This document shows, in pieces, positions 1-11,864 of a stretch of DNA of 64,000 bases. Position numbers and translations under genes: made by a program. The first letter of the stretch is position 1; each line of letters starts with the position of its first letter. The DNA comes from Dipteris shenzhenensis. Lineage: Eukaryota > Polypodiophyta > Polypodiopsida > Gleicheniales. Under the pieces are notes generated by a model that did no database searches, was not told the origin of the DNA, and was given only the letters and a program-made list of their open reading frames with translations. The stretch is taken from NCBI GenBank assembly GCA_047967505.1, contig CM106540.1; one strand, 5' to 3'.

Positions 1-3000
1 ACACAAAGGCAAAAACGGTGTTCTATGCTTGATCGACAATGCAAAGCATATCCGATGGGCACAATACTTTGCACACACCTTCAACCAGGTGGAACTGACT
101 TACATGCAAAGTGCCATTCCCATCGTATAAGTACTTGATTGGATAACACACTTAGCAGCGTGTTTTTTTACGGATGTGCATGACACTAAGGCAAAAATGG
201 TATTTAATTCTCGATCGACCATGCAAAGCATATCCGATGGGCATAATACTTTTCCTATACCTCAACCTAGGTGGTATTAAAATGTTGTCAAAGAGGCACA
301 CCCATCCGATAAGTACTTGGTCAGATAACATACCTAAGGGCGTGTTTTTTTGCGGATGTGCATACCACTAGGGAAGAAATGGTGTATAATGCGTGAGATC
401 TCGACCATGCAAATCATATCCGATGGTCACAATACTTTGCACACACCTCAACCTCATTGAAACCGACTTGCGTGCAAACTGGAGCCCCCATCCGATAAGT
501 ACTAGTTTGAATAACACACCTAGGACCGTGTTTTTTCATGGTTGTGCATGACACCAAGTCAAAAACGGTGTTTTATGCTTGATCGACAATGCAAAGCATA
601 TCCGATGGGCACAATACTTTGCACACACCTTCAACTAGGTGGAATCGACTTACATGCAAAGTGGCACGCCCATCCCATAAGTGCTTGATCGGATAACATA
701 CCTAGCAGCGTGTTTTTTTACGGATGTGCATGACACTAGAGCAAAAATAGTATTTAATGCTCGATTGACCATGCAAAGGATATCCGATGGGCACAAAACT
801 TTCGTTCTCAATGAGGCACACCCATCCGATAAGTACTTGGTCAGATAACACACCTAATGGCGTGTTTTTTTGCGGATGTGCATATCATTAGGGAAAAAAT
901 GGTGTATAATGCGTGATCGACCATGCAAATCATACCCGATGGTGACAATACTTTGCACGCACCTCAATGTAGTTGAAAAGGACTTGTGTGCAAAGTGGAG
1001 CCCCCATCTGATAAGTACTTATTTGAATAATACACCTATGGCCATGTTTTTATATGGTTGTGCATGACACTAAGGCAAAAATGGTGTGTTATGCTTGATC
1101 GACAATGCAAAGCATATCCGATGGGCACAATACTTTGCGCACACCTTCAACTAGGTGAAATTGACTTACATGCAAAGTGGCACACCCATCGCATAAGTGC
1201 TTGATCAGATAACACACCTAGCAGCGTGTTTTTTTACGGATGTGCATGGCACTAAGGCAAAAATGGTATTTAATGCTCGATCGACCATGCAAAGCATATC
1301 CGATGGGCACGATACTTTGCACACACCTTCAACTAGGTGGAATTGACTTACATGCAAAGTGACATTCCCATCGCATAAGTGCTTGATCGGATAACACATC
1401 TAGCAGCCTGTTTTTTTACGGATGTGCATGACACTAAGGCAAAAATGGTATTTAATGCTCGATCGACCATGCAAAGCATATCCGATGGGCATAATACTTT
1501 TCCTATACCTCAACCTAGGTGGTATTAAAATGTTGTCAAAGAGGCACACCCATCCGATAAGTACTTGGTCAGATAACATACCTAAGGGCGTGTTTTTTTT
1601 GCGGATGTGCATACCACTAGGGAAAAAACGGTGTATAATGCGTGATCGACCATGCAAATCATATCCGATGGTGACAATACTTTGCACACACCTCAGCCTA
1701 GTTGAAACGGACTTGCGTGCAAACTGGAGCTCCCATCCGATAAGTACTAGTTTGAATAACACACCTAGGACCGTGTTTTTTCGTGGTTGTGCATGACACT
1801 AAGGAAAAAACGGTGTTTTATGCTTGATCGACAATGCAAAACATATCCGATGGGCACAATACTTTGCACACACCTCCAACTAGGTGGAATCAACTTACAT
1901 GCAAAGTGGCACGCCCATCCCATAAGTGCTTGATTGGATAACATACCTAGTAGCGTGTTTTTTTACGGATGTGCATGACACTAGAGCAAAAATAGTATTT
2001 AATGCTCGATCGACCATGAAAAGGATATCCGATGGGCACAATAGTTTTCGTACACCTCATCCTAGGTGGTATTGAAATGTTCTCAAAGAGGCACGCCCAT
2101 CCCATAAGCACTTGGTGAGATAACACACCTAATAGCATGTTTTTTTGCGGATGTGCATATCCGCGATGGGCACAATACTTTGCACACACCTTCAACTAGG
2201 TGGAATTGACTGCACACACCTTCAACTAGGTGGAATTGACTTACCTGCAAAGTGGCACGCCCATCGCATAAGTGCTTGATCAGATAACACACCTAGCAGC
2301 GTGTTTTTTTACAGATGTGCATGACACTAGAGCAAAAATAGTATTTAATGCTCGATCGACCATGCAAAGCATATCCGATGGGCACAATACTTTTCGTACA
2401 CCTCAACCTAGGTGGTATTGAAATGTTCTCAAAGAGGCACACTCATCCGATAAGCACTTGGTCAGATAACATACCTAAGGGCGTGTTTTTTTGCTCATGT
2501 GCATACCACTAGGGAAAAAACGGTGTATAATGCATGATTGACCATGCAAAGCATATCCGATGGGCACAATACTTTTCGTACATGTCAACCTAGGTGGTAT
2601 TGAGATTTTCTCAATGAGGCACACCCATCCGATAAGTACTTGGTCAGATAACACACCTAATGGCGTGTTTTTTGCGGATGTCCATATCACTAGGGAAAAA
2701 ATGGTGTATAATGCGTGATCGACCATGCAAAGCATATCCGATGGTGACAATACTTTGCACGCACCTAAATGTAGTTGAAACGGACTTGTGTGCAAAGTGG
2801 AGCCCCCATCCGATAAGTACTTATTTGAATAACACAGCTACGGCCGTGTTTTTACATGGTTGTGCATGACACAAAGGCAAAAACGGTGTTCTATGCTTGA
2901 TCGACAATGCAAAGCATATCCGATGGGCACAATACTTTGCACACACCTTCAACCAGGTGGAACTGACTTACATGCAAAGTGCCATTCCCATCGTATAAGT

Positions 3001-4960
3001 ACTTGATTGGATAACACACTTAGCAGCGTGTTTTTTTACGGATGTGCATGACACTAAGGCAAAAATGGTATTTAATTCTCGATCGACCATGCAAAGCATA
3101 TCCGATGGGCATAATACTTTTCCTATACCTCAACCTAGGTGGTATTAAAATGTTGTCAAAGAGGCACACCCATCTGATAAGTACTTGGTCAGATAACATA
3201 CCTAAGGGCGTGTTTTTTTGCGGATGTGCATATCACTAGGGAAAAAATGGTGTATAATGTGTGATCGACCATGCAAATCGTATCCGATGGTGACAATACT
3301 TTGCACTCATCTCAACCTAGTTGAAATGGACTTGCATGCAAACTGGAGCCCCCATCCGATAAGTACTAGTTTGAATAACACACCTAGGACCGTGTTTTTT
3401 CATGGTTGTGCATGACACTAAGGCAAAAACGGTGTTTTATGCTTGATCGACCATGCAAAGCATATCCGATGGTGACAATACTTTGCGTGCACCTCAACCT
3501 AGTTTAAAGGGACTTGTGTGCAAAGTGGAGCCCCCATTCGATAAGTACTTGTTTAATTAACACACTTAGGACCGTGTTTTTTCATGGTTATGCATGTAAC
3601 TAAGGCAAAAACAGTATTTTATGCTTGATCGACAATGCAAAGCATATCCGATGGGCACGATACTTTGCACACACCTTCAACTAGGTGGAATTGACTTACA
3701 TGCAAAGTGACATTCCCATCGCATAAGTGCTTGATCGGATAACACACCTAGCAGCGTGTTTTTTTACGGATGTGCGTGACACTAAGGCAAAAATGGTATT
3801 TAATGCTCGATCGACCATGCAAAGCATATCCGATGGGCATAATACTTTTCTTATACCTCAACCTAGGTGGTATTGAAATGTTCTCAAAGAGGCACACCCA
3901 TCCGATAAGTACTTGGTCAGATAACATACCTAAGGGCGTGTTTTTTTGCGGATGTGCATACCACTAGGGAAAAAATGGTGTATAATGCGTGATCGACCAT
4001 GCAAATCATATCCGATCGTGACAATACTTTGCACACACCTCAACCTAGTAGAAATGGACTTGCGTGCAAAGTGGAGCCCCCATCCGATAAGTACTAGTTT
4101 GAATAACACACCTGGAACCGTGTTTTTTCATGGTTGTGCATGACACTAAGGCAAAAACGGTGTTTTATTCTTGATCGACAATGCAAAGCATATCCGATGG
4201 GCACAATACTTTGCACACACCTTCAACCAGGTGGAATTGACTTACATGCAAAGTGGCATTCCCATCGCATAAGTACTTGATCGGATAACACACCTAGCAG
4301 CGTTTTTTTTTACGGATGTGCATGACACGAGCAAAAATAGTATTTAATGCTCGATCGACCATGCAAAGCATATCCAATGCGCACAACACTTTTCATACAC
4401 CTCAACCTAGGTGGTATTGAAATGTTCTCAAAGAGGCACACCCATCCGATAAGTACTTGGTCAGATAACACACCTAAGGGCGTGTTTTTTTGCGGATGTG
4501 CATATCACTAGGGAAAAAATGGTGTATAATGCGTGATCGACCATGCAAGGCATATCCGATGGTGACAATACTTTGCACGCATCTCAACCTAGTTGAAACG
4601 AACTTGCGTGAAAAGTGGAGCCCCCATCCAATAAGTACTTGTTTGATTAACACACTTAGGACCGTGTTTTTTCATGGTTGTGTATGACACTAAGGCAAAA
4701 ATGGTGTTTTATGCTTGATCGACAATGCAAAGCATATCCGATGGGCACAATACTTTGCACACACCCTCAACTAGGTGGAATTGACTTACATGCAAAGTGG
4801 CACACGCATCCCATTAGTGCTTGATTGGATAACATACCTAGTAGGCTCATGTTTTTTTACGGATGTGCATGACACTAGAGCAAAAATAGTATTTAATGCT
4901 CAATCGACCATGCAAAGGATAACTTGGCATATCCATCTGATGAGTACTTGATCGGATAAC
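1..4960. repeat. ~180-bp satellite array with A-B-C higher-order repeat
   Basis: About 27 tandem monomers of roughly 175-185 bp fill this stretch. Nearly every monomer contains the 20-mer TGCAAAGCATATCCGATGGG or a close variant, and a GTGTTTTTT run followed by a GGATGTGCAT- or GGTTGTGCAT-like box. Three diverged types recur, mostly in the order A, B, C: A contains ACACACCTTCAACTAGGTGG, B contains CCTAGGTGGTATTRAAATG, and C contains AGTGGAGCCCCCATCCGA or AACTGGAGC. The trimer is about 540 bp. Order breaks occur (A-A near 1060-1420, B-B near 2320-2680, C-C near 3230-3590). The array ends in a truncated B unit near 4860-4960. Short ORFs of ~65 codons recur only because the monomers repeat. A centromeric or pericentromeric role is possible from monomer length but not shown. 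Confidence 0.93.
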
Positions 4961-5085
4961 TTCTCCCACCAATAAATTAAGTACTAATTAAAAATTATAA
5001 TAAATGAGTAGATTATTAAAAAGAGACTAATATTTATGTAATTGTTGCTACTGCAGCTTGCTTGCGAAGGACTCTCACAAAGGAG

Positions 5086-7956
5086 ATGGCTATAGATTTT
5101 GTTCCAAGGATGGATGTGATTTTATGTAGCAAAAGAGAAGTAGTTGCATTTTCTACAATCCATGATAGTGATCCCAATTCAGTTTGCCACTTTCGAAGAC
5201 TTGGCGAAGATAAGGTGGCAGTTACTGTATCAAAGATTCTTAGCGCACATGTTGAGCTAAAGTATAAATGTGGAGATATGGAAACACTTGGAGATGTTAT
5301 GCCCTACAATACATCCAACAAATCATTTATAGCATGGGACAAAGATGAGACTTATGCAACAGACATTATCAAGAATACAAAGTGCACCACCTTGGATTTT
5401 ACTATAGGGGACATTTTACAAATGAGATCATTTGCAAATAAGACTGTAGCAGAAGGTGAAGTATTGGGATTTGAACAAGTGGAGCAATGGTCATTTGCAC
5501 AGATGAGGATTCTAAAAGTCACTGATGATGGTATGGTTGATAACATAACATCCTTATGTGATCCCTACTATGAGGTAGGCAAGAATATGAGATGGAGCAT
5601 GCAATTTTTAAACATGAGAAAGAGGCACGTGGTTTTCAATGATAAAGACAACGTATACTACAATATCAAAGGACCTAAAAAGCGTGCCCATGTGCCAGGC
5701 TCTATCACTTCAAATGTGGATGATTTCATTATACTCAATTATAGAAGTGACATCTTATCTGGAGTGGATGAGTTCATTGGTTCCGAGAAACAAAATGATT
5801 TTAGAAGCGAAGCCTTATCTAGGGTGGATGAATTCTTGCACAGTGAGAAGGGTAAAGGTTTCAATAGCGATGTCTTGTCAAGTGTGGATGAGTTCATGCA
5901 TATTAACAAACCTGGTGTCAATCAAGCTTGTGGATTTGTGAAAGCCATGCAAGATGTCCCAATGAGTGATGTTCTCTCAGGAGTGGAAGAGTTTCAAGGT
6001 TCTCAATACTCTCATAGAATATTGAATTCATTGAATGGTCCTAAGAGTATGTTAAAAACGACGATGAGATCAACAGAGGATTATTCAATATTTAACTTTG
6101 ATTGTGATATGGACAAGGATGCAACGACCAATCATGGATGCTTGGTTACAAACAAATGTGAGGAGAAGAAGTGCATAAATACAGATAACAACGTGCACGA
6201 GGAACGAAAACGGTCATACATATGCATGAAGAGAAAGCGAATCCAGGTAGATCCACAAAAGCAACCAAAGAGGAAGAGAGTAATGAAGGAGGAGAACATG
6301 TTAAATGCATTGGGATATCTATGTTGCAAGCGAAGATGTATGCGCTTCATTGATCTTGCAGACATCAGGGAATGTAGAGGACACGTGTGGCAAAGAAGAG
6401 GAAGCGAAAGAAATGAATACCTTCTCACAAGTCTCTCTTGCTTTCTTCAGAATGGCAATAAAAGGCTAAGTTCAAGACAAAAGGTAAAACCTCTCGTAAA
6501 TGGAAAAAGGATTTGCAATAAGGCATATCGCAATATTACTGGATTATCCCATGGTACATATTGGGATTTAGTCACCAAGGCAAAGGGCGGCAACAAATTT
6601 AGCATTCACGGTAATAGAGGAAGGTCCAAATCAAGAATCTCAACTGTCAGGGCAGCAGCAATTTTGCAAGACTTCATACATGAAAATGCTTTACCTCAAC
6701 CCCATATATCTACAAAACTCCCTAACGGTGATGCGATCACTGAAATGCACCTTCCAATGGGCTTGACAAAGCTCGAAGTATTTGACTCTATTGCAGAAAA
6801 GCAAAGGCAAAGAGGGGATGCCGTAGCTTCTTCTCATACTTTGTATACTCTTTGGAAGAAGAACTTTGGATATGTTAAAATCCCAAGGAGGCAAAAAATG
6901 TCAAAGTGCAATGTCTGTGATGATTTAAAGCGAGCGATTGAGAGTGCAACATGTCCAAATCAAAGGGAATTATACAAAAAAAACCAAAAATCTCATCATG
7001 ACCTTATTCGACATTCCAGACAAAAATATGCATTTTGGAAGGAGCAAGCTATTTCGCATCCTGATGACTACATGTGCCTTATTGTAGATGGCATGGATCA
7101 GAATACAACAACATTGCCTCGTTTTGTTGCCACTCCACCTAAATTACAAGGAAAGCACTTTCTAAAGACACATCTATGTGGAGTGTTAGTGCATGGAATT
7201 AAGTTCTTTGCAGATATATGGATTGATTCCTTGCATCTACATGATAGCAATCAAGTTGTAACATCTATTATGAAGGCAATTTGCAATGTACATGCAGAAA
7301 AAGGTCGCCTGCCACCGACTTTGAGAATACAAGCTGATAATTGCTGGCGAGAAAATAAGAATGTACTCGTGTTTGCATTTTGCTCCATGCTAGTTGCTCA
7401 TCGAATCTTCAATGAGGTCGAATGTGGATTTTTGTATGTTGGGCATACACATGAGGATATCGATCAGGTTTTTAGCACAGTCTCAAGGGAGCTTAAATGC
7501 AAGGATGTGGAGACAATAGATGCCTTGGTAAGAAGATGTGGCAGGCAAGTTGGTGGTCGTAAGGAAAGTACAGTATGTGAGAGGCTCGAAAGAATGTATG
7601 ATTGGAAGAGCTTCATTCTACCTTTCATACAAATGGGTGGTGATGCATTGACAGGTCATACCAATCCACACTACTTTCGTTTTTTTTTTAAAGATGGAAA
7701 ACCCGTAATGCAATGGCAACAGTATTCTCATGATACAAAATGGGAACCTGAAGAACCTTACAGTCTCTTAACTTCAATTCCCAGCAAGGAAAGGTATCCA
7801 ACATGGGCTCCTATACAAGAATTTAATGAGAGGTCTAATTGTGAAATAGAAGGATTAAAAGCATTTATTACATACAAAGAGGAAACGCTCCGGAGATATC
7901 CTGATTCAAAGCCTACTTGGAGAGAACACACTACCACTGTAATTAACAAGACATGA
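5086..7956 (+). CDS. DUF7869-like (RNase H-fold, transposase-like) protein
   Basis: Long open frame of about 956 codons from the first ATG at 5086. The frame is open back to 5020 without an ATG, and a CTGCAG that could be a splice acceptor lies at 5051-5056, so an upstream exon is possible. Residues ~225-310 hold four imperfect copies of an SDVLSGVDEF-like motif. Residues ~330-460 are basic and Lys/Arg rich. The last third is the recognisable part: a CNVCDDLKRAIE Cys motif (~codon 610), then IVDGMDQ, QADNCWRENKN and GHTHEDIDQVF. These blocks match my memory of the plant and animal DUF7869 family, thought to have an RNase H-like fold related to transposases; the acidic residues could form a DDD/E-type centre. 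Function is inferred only. It lies directly beside the satellite. The frame closes at a TGA, and a related in-frame segment restarts 24 bp later. Codon use looks like normal coding sequence. Confidence 0.7.
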   Translation: MAIDFVPRMDVILCSKREVVAFSTIHDSDPNSVCHFRRLGEDKVAVTVSKILSAHVELKYKCGDMETLGDVMPYNTSNKSFIAWDKDETYATDIIKNTKCTTLDFTIGDILQMRSFANKTVAEGEVLGFEQVEQWSFAQMRILKVTDDGMVDNITSLCDPYYEVGKNMRWSMQFLNMRKRHVVFNDKDNVYYNIKGPKKRAHVPGSITSNVDDFIILNYRSDILSGVDEFIGSEKQNDFRSEALSRVDEFLHSEKGKGFNSDVLSSVDEFMHINKPGVNQACGFVKAMQDVPMSDVLSGVEEFQGSQYSHRILNSLNGPKSMLKTTMRSTEDYSIFNFDCDMDKDATTNHGCLVTNKCEEKKCINTDNNVHEERKRSYICMKRKRIQVDPQKQPKRKRVMKEENMLNALGYLCCKRRCMRFIDLADIRECRGHVWQRRGSERNEYLLTSLSCFLQNGNKRLSSRQKVKPLVNGKRICNKAYRNITGLSHGTYWDLVTKAKGGNKFSIHGNRGRSKSRISTVRAAAILQDFIHENALPQPHISTKLPNGDAITEMHLPMGLTKLEVFDSIAEKQRQRGDAVASSHTLYTLWKKNFGYVKIPRRQKMSKCNVCDDLKRAIESATCPNQRELYKKNQKSHHDLIRHSRQKYAFWKEQAISHPDDYMCLIVDGMDQNTTTLPRFVATPPKLQGKHFLKTHLCGVLVHGIKFFADIWIDSLHLHDSNQVVTSIMKAICNVHAEKGRLPPTLRIQADNCWRENKNVLVFAFCSMLVAHRIFNEVECGFLYVGHTHEDIDQVFSTVSRELKCKDVETIDALVRRCGRQVGGRKESTVCERLERMYDWKSFILPFIQMGGDALTGHTNPHYFRFFFKDGKPVMQWQQYSHDTKWEPEEPYSLLTSIPSKERYPTWAPIQEFNERSNCEIEGLKAFITYKEETLRRYPDSKPTWREHTTTVINKT

Positions 7957-7980
7957 AATTTAATAAAGGACCTTGAGAGA

Positions 7981-8556
7981 ATGCGAGGCTCAAAGGATGT
8001 CAAGGAAGAATGCAATATGTTTTGGCCAAATGTTCATAACGATTTGCGCCCAGCTCCAGTCTTTGAAAATGAATTTGTATCATTACTCCCACGTCCATAT
8101 TGTGGACCGAAGAAGAGAGAGTTTATGCCACAAGTAGATATAGAGGTCGATTGTTTTGTTGTGGTTCGGCCATCGGATGATGAATATGAGAATGTGAAGT
8201 TTTGGGTTGCAAAAGTAGTTGATGTGCAAAGAGATGACCAAGGGAGAGCTACAACATTTACAGCGGTATGGTATGAGCCAAAGGGCAGGAAGGAGAATCT
8301 GGATAACAACACATTATATACTAATTGTATAATGAAGGAGTGGGTCCCAAATGATGAAGCGGTCTCTCAAGTTTCGACGGAGACAATCATAGTGTCTTGG
8401 CATTCAAGGGCAAAGAAATCAAAGAAGCGCATGGGATATGAGGTAGAAGGAAAAATAAAAATACCACAGCAAACTATTTTGCATATACACGAATTTTTAA
8501 GGATGCTCGCCATGGAGGAAGCAGAAGGAGACAGCGCAAATGAAGAATGTCCATGA
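7981..8556 (+). pseudogene. Detached C-terminal domain of the DUF7869-like protein (BAH/Tudor-like barrel)
   Basis: An open frame of 191 codons starts at an ATG 24 bp after the previous stop and in the same reading frame. Two in-frame TGA codons (7954-7956 and 7975-7977) separate them and no intron could fit. Residues ~55-125 read like a small beta-barrel of BAH or Tudor type: VDCFVVVRPSDD, FWVAKVVDVQ and FTAVWYEPKG follow the pattern of a residue-rich hydrophobic strand, FWxAKV and WY. The tail (SKKRMGYEVEGKIKIP) is basic. The simplest reading is that one longer protein has been cut by nonsense mutations; a short downstream cistron is less likely in a nuclear plant gene. No function is assigned with confidence. 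Confidence 0.55.
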
Positions 8557-8672
8557 TTAAAGCTTTGTATTGAAGTCCATTGAAGGATTTTATTTGGGTA
8601 CTAGGCAAGGAGCCAATCCAAGACAATTATAATCAGAGTCATCACCTCCTATGTCAAATGAGAGTCAAAATA

Positions 8673-9085
8673 TGCACTGGATGTCACCCAAGGGTCAAGG
8701 CTTGCCAAGACAATAGGGAGTTAATGCAGATGGCACCTGGCAAGGGACTATCACATTGAGCAATAAGACAATGGGGAGTCAATGCACCCAAGGGGCAAGG
8801 CTTGGCAAGATAACTTGTGGGAGTTAATGCAGATGGCACCTGTATTTTGCACTGGATGTCATCCAAGGGTCAAGGCTTGGCAAGACAATAGGGAGTTAAT
8901 GCAGATGGCACCTGGCAAGGGACTATCGCATTGAGCAATAAGACAATGGGGAGTCAATGCACCCAAGGGGCAAGGCTTAGCAAGACAAGTGGGAGTCAAA
9001 TTATGCAGATGGCACCTAGCAAGGGACTGTCGTGACATTGAGCAATAAGACAATGGGGAGTCAAATTATGCAGATGGCACGAATT
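8673..9085. repeat. Minisatellite, ~175-bp period
   Basis: A block beginning GCACTGGATGTCACCCAAGG at 8674 recurs at 8849, an offset of 175 bp. Inside it, shorter units share AAGGCTTGGCAAGA, GGGAGTTAATGCAGATGGCAC and ACATTGAGCAATAAGACAATG, ending near 9080. No coding potential is seen. The stretches on either side (8557-8672 and 9086-9376) show nothing recognisable apart from AT-rich unique sequence. Confidence 0.85.
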
Positions 9086-9376
9086 GAGGCTCTTTAAGAG
9101 CAACAATTTAAATTGTAAACATATGTTCAATCTATATCATTTTGGATATAAAGACTCTAGCTGAGAGCAACGTCTCTCAATGTAATCATATAATAATAGC
9201 TATAATTGCTATTATACCTCTTTGGTTCAATACAAAACTTGGGTCTTATGGCATCATGTCTTCTTTCTATTTATTAAAAGTTTTGCTAAATTTTGTGCAT
9301 ATTGCCGAGTGACAATGTTATTTTCATGAAATATTTAAGTCTCGTTTCATGGATTTATAAATTTATCACGTCAAAG

Positions 9377-9736
9377 AAAAACGTCAAGGAAAAATATTAA
9401 AAATAATTAAATTAACAAATAACTTAGATATAGCTAGAATTTCTAATATATGATTATTTCAAATTCTTGCATGTTGGTGCAAAAGTATAGATTGAAAAAA
9501 CAATATTTTTATGTGAATATGATAGTGCCACCTAGTGAAATTTTGATTTGGGAAGGAAAAAAGTCAAGGAAAAATATTAAAAATAATTAAATTAACAAAT
9601 AACTTAGATATAGCTAGAATTTCTAATATAGGATTATTTCAAATTCTTGCATGTTGGTGCAAAAGTATAGATTGAAAAAACAATATTTTTATGTGAATAT
9701 GATAGTGCCACAAAGTGAACTTTTGATTTGGGAAGA
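9377..9736. repeat. 180-bp tandem duplication
   Basis: Copies 9377-9556 and 9557-9736 are nearly identical at an exact offset of 180 bp (for example ATTCTTGCATGTTGGTGC at 9463 and 9643). The final TTTTGATTTGGGAAG is then reiterated near 9756 and, more diverged, near 9790. The low divergence suggests a recent duplication. No gene is seen. Confidence 0.9.
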
Positions 9737-9739
9737 ATA

Positions 9740-10803
9740 TTTTCAAGAAAGTAAAATTTTGATTTGGGAAGGATATTTTCACAAAGTAAAGTTTTCATTT
9801 GGGAAGGGATTTTGGGCTTCGTCCAAAAACAACACAAAAAGTCCAAAATTAATGAAATAGGTGTTTATTAGTTAGTTACCCTAACTAGGTTAGTTGTTCT
9901 AACTGTGGTCAGCTTAACATTAACTAGGTTAGGTTAGACTAACTGTTAGGCATCTAACTAGACAAATAGGTTAGTTAATCTAACTAGATTAACTTGGTTC
10001 CAACGCCTCAGTTGGACCTAAAGTCCATTCACACCACCTTAGGACCTCCCCCAAAACCCAAATTTTACCCCTACTTTAACTCCTCGTAACTCATCCGTTT
10101 GGGACCCAAACTGAACCCCGTTTGAACCCACATTTCACACACAAAAACACCACGCTACGAGGTATTTTTCCAACCCATTGCACACCATTTTGGCATCCCT
10201 AGCACTCATTCATTTTCACCCCCATGTGGCCTCGTTTTGCACAATTTGATCATATCTTCACGCCGTGACATCCGATTACGATCCGTGATCTTTCCTCAGG
10301 TCGGCTGTCGATCTTTTCTCGAGCTCTTTTTGGTACTATTGGTGGAGACTTATTGGTTGCAGTTGTGCACCGAGCTGTAGCATCCCGTGGGGCAATTCTG
10401 CAATCCCGACCTCCAGAATAGGTACTTCTGCTAAGGCATCTGCACTTATCAATGTGATAGTTGGAGAAGTTGGTCACAGCTCCCATACTGGTGACAAGGG
10501 TATGTCCAACTCCTCAATTGGTTTTGGTGACTAGGGCAAAGTCATTTCTCTTTCTTGTAGTTCTTTTTTGATGACTATAGCCAATAAGGGAGCTATCGAG
10601 GCTGTACGGAGTGATAGAGCCGTTACGGACAGGCAGAAGCGAATGGAACAGAGGTAATAACTAAAGAAACTGAACGGAAAGGTAGAGAAAAGTACAGATG
10701 TACAACAGGCAGGAGTACTGAGGTACGGAAAACCTTGTATGGACAGAAAGCCCTATACGGACAGAAAACGTTGTACTGCAGGCAGGTGTACGCATGCACA
10801 CAC
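9740..10803. other. Intergenic region without a recognised gene
   Basis: 9870-9995 is built of short CTAACTAGGTTAG-like units. 10020-10240 is C-rich on this strand and 10540-10800 is purine-rich with repeated TACGGACAG- and GGACAGAAA-like units. Open frames are short and lack family signals. It could be decayed transposon sequence. Confidence 0.5.
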
Positions 10804-11359
10804 TTTTTTTTTTTGGTAAATCCAGTGCAATATATTTATATTCTCATAAATTTACCAAGATGGGAAGTCTCCAAAATGGAGAGTATCCCAGAGATCAGAA
10901 ACATAAAAAGAAAAGCTCTATGCAAGAAGCATGTATATCACCCTCATGGCAGGCATCATATAAAGATTGCCGCAATGAGGCTCGGAAAGATTCATACAAC
11001 CTATGAATCTGACGACCCATGTATGCCCAATTATGCTCACTCCAGATTGTCCAAAGAGCCCAATATCTCACCCATGAGAGAAATAGTGAGTATTGAGACA
11101 AAGACTGCATAAATCTGCCAAATAACCAAAAAAGTTTCCCAAATCTGTGACTCGGGAAACGGAGCCGAAGATGATCTGAAATTCTCCCAAGGAGGTTCCT
11201 AGAACCCGGGCAGTGCCAAAGCAAATGAGGGACAATCTTTGAAGGAGCTTGACATCGTAAACATGTGGATGGTGCAATGTGACGTTTGGCAAGTGTGATT
11301 CCTACTGATAATGTGCCCGTCATGCATCTCCAAAGAAAAAGTCTCTGTTTCAAAGGCAT
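10804..11359 (-). mobile_element. 5'-truncated LINE remnant (ORF2 zinc-binding region plus poly(A))
   Basis: On the minus strand about 154 codons read as the RT zinc-binding domain (zf-RVT type) found at the 3' end of plant LINE ORF2: PLKQRLFLWRCMTG, then a Cys pair in CLRCQAP, HLLWHCPGS and the later SWVRYWALWTIWSEHN. A run of 11 T at 10804-10814 on the plus strand is the poly(A) tail of the minus-strand transcript. The upstream ORF2 (endonuclease and RT) is absent, as expected from 5'-truncated insertion. The 5' break abuts a retropepsin fragment at about 11355. Target duplications were not identified. Confidence 0.75.
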
Positions 11360-11715
11360 TTTACACTTCCCATAACCAAGGACGTCCCAGTAAGATTTGA
11401 TAGGATTTTTTGGGGAGATCCAATATTGTGAATTGAAGGGAAAAGCAAACTCTTTGCGATCTTTGTGGACACGCCATTCACTATCCCCAAGGGTTTAGCT
11501 TGTGAATCATCAGCAAGGCGTATGTTAAAATTAGCCTTTTGCATTGGTGGGAGACCCCATTCTTCGTAGAGCTCCTTGGATAGGACATTTACACTTGCTC
11601 CACCATCCACTATGGCTTGGACTTCATTATATGCCTTGTGGATCAAAGGCACAGTAATGTTGCATATGTCATCTCTCTCACCCATCCGCACAGGGATATC
11701 TTCAATGTCATTCAT
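11350..11715 (-). pseudogene. LTR-retroelement aspartic protease fragment
   Basis: About 120 codons resemble the retropepsin region of gypsy-type pol. The active-site segment reads AIVDGGASVNVLSKELYEEW, with Asp-Gly-Gly-Ala in place of the usual Asp-Ser/Thr-Gly-Ala, followed by IRLADDSQAKPLGIV, as in plant retroviral-type proteases. No gag, RT or LTR is attached. It is joined to the LINE fragment on one side and to the rDNA spacer (from ~11865) on the other; 11716-11864 is unassigned. A relic. Confidence 0.7.
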
Positions 11716-11864
11716 AGGTGGGTGGAGCTACTAAAACGAGCATCATCACCCATGTTGAATCCTAAGTCTGATCATACATAATCAAATCAAATACATCTGG
11801 ATGTAACAATGAAAAGAAAAGGACTAGAGCAAAGCAGAATCCTCCGTATGTCATGTCGCCCTAG

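Noticed and set aside
174-4687. Repeated ~65-codon ORFs
   Set aside because: They recur only because the satellite monomer repeats; there is no independent coding evidence.
1-4960. CRISPR array
   Set aside because: Unit length, lack of unique spacers and eukaryotic context exclude it.
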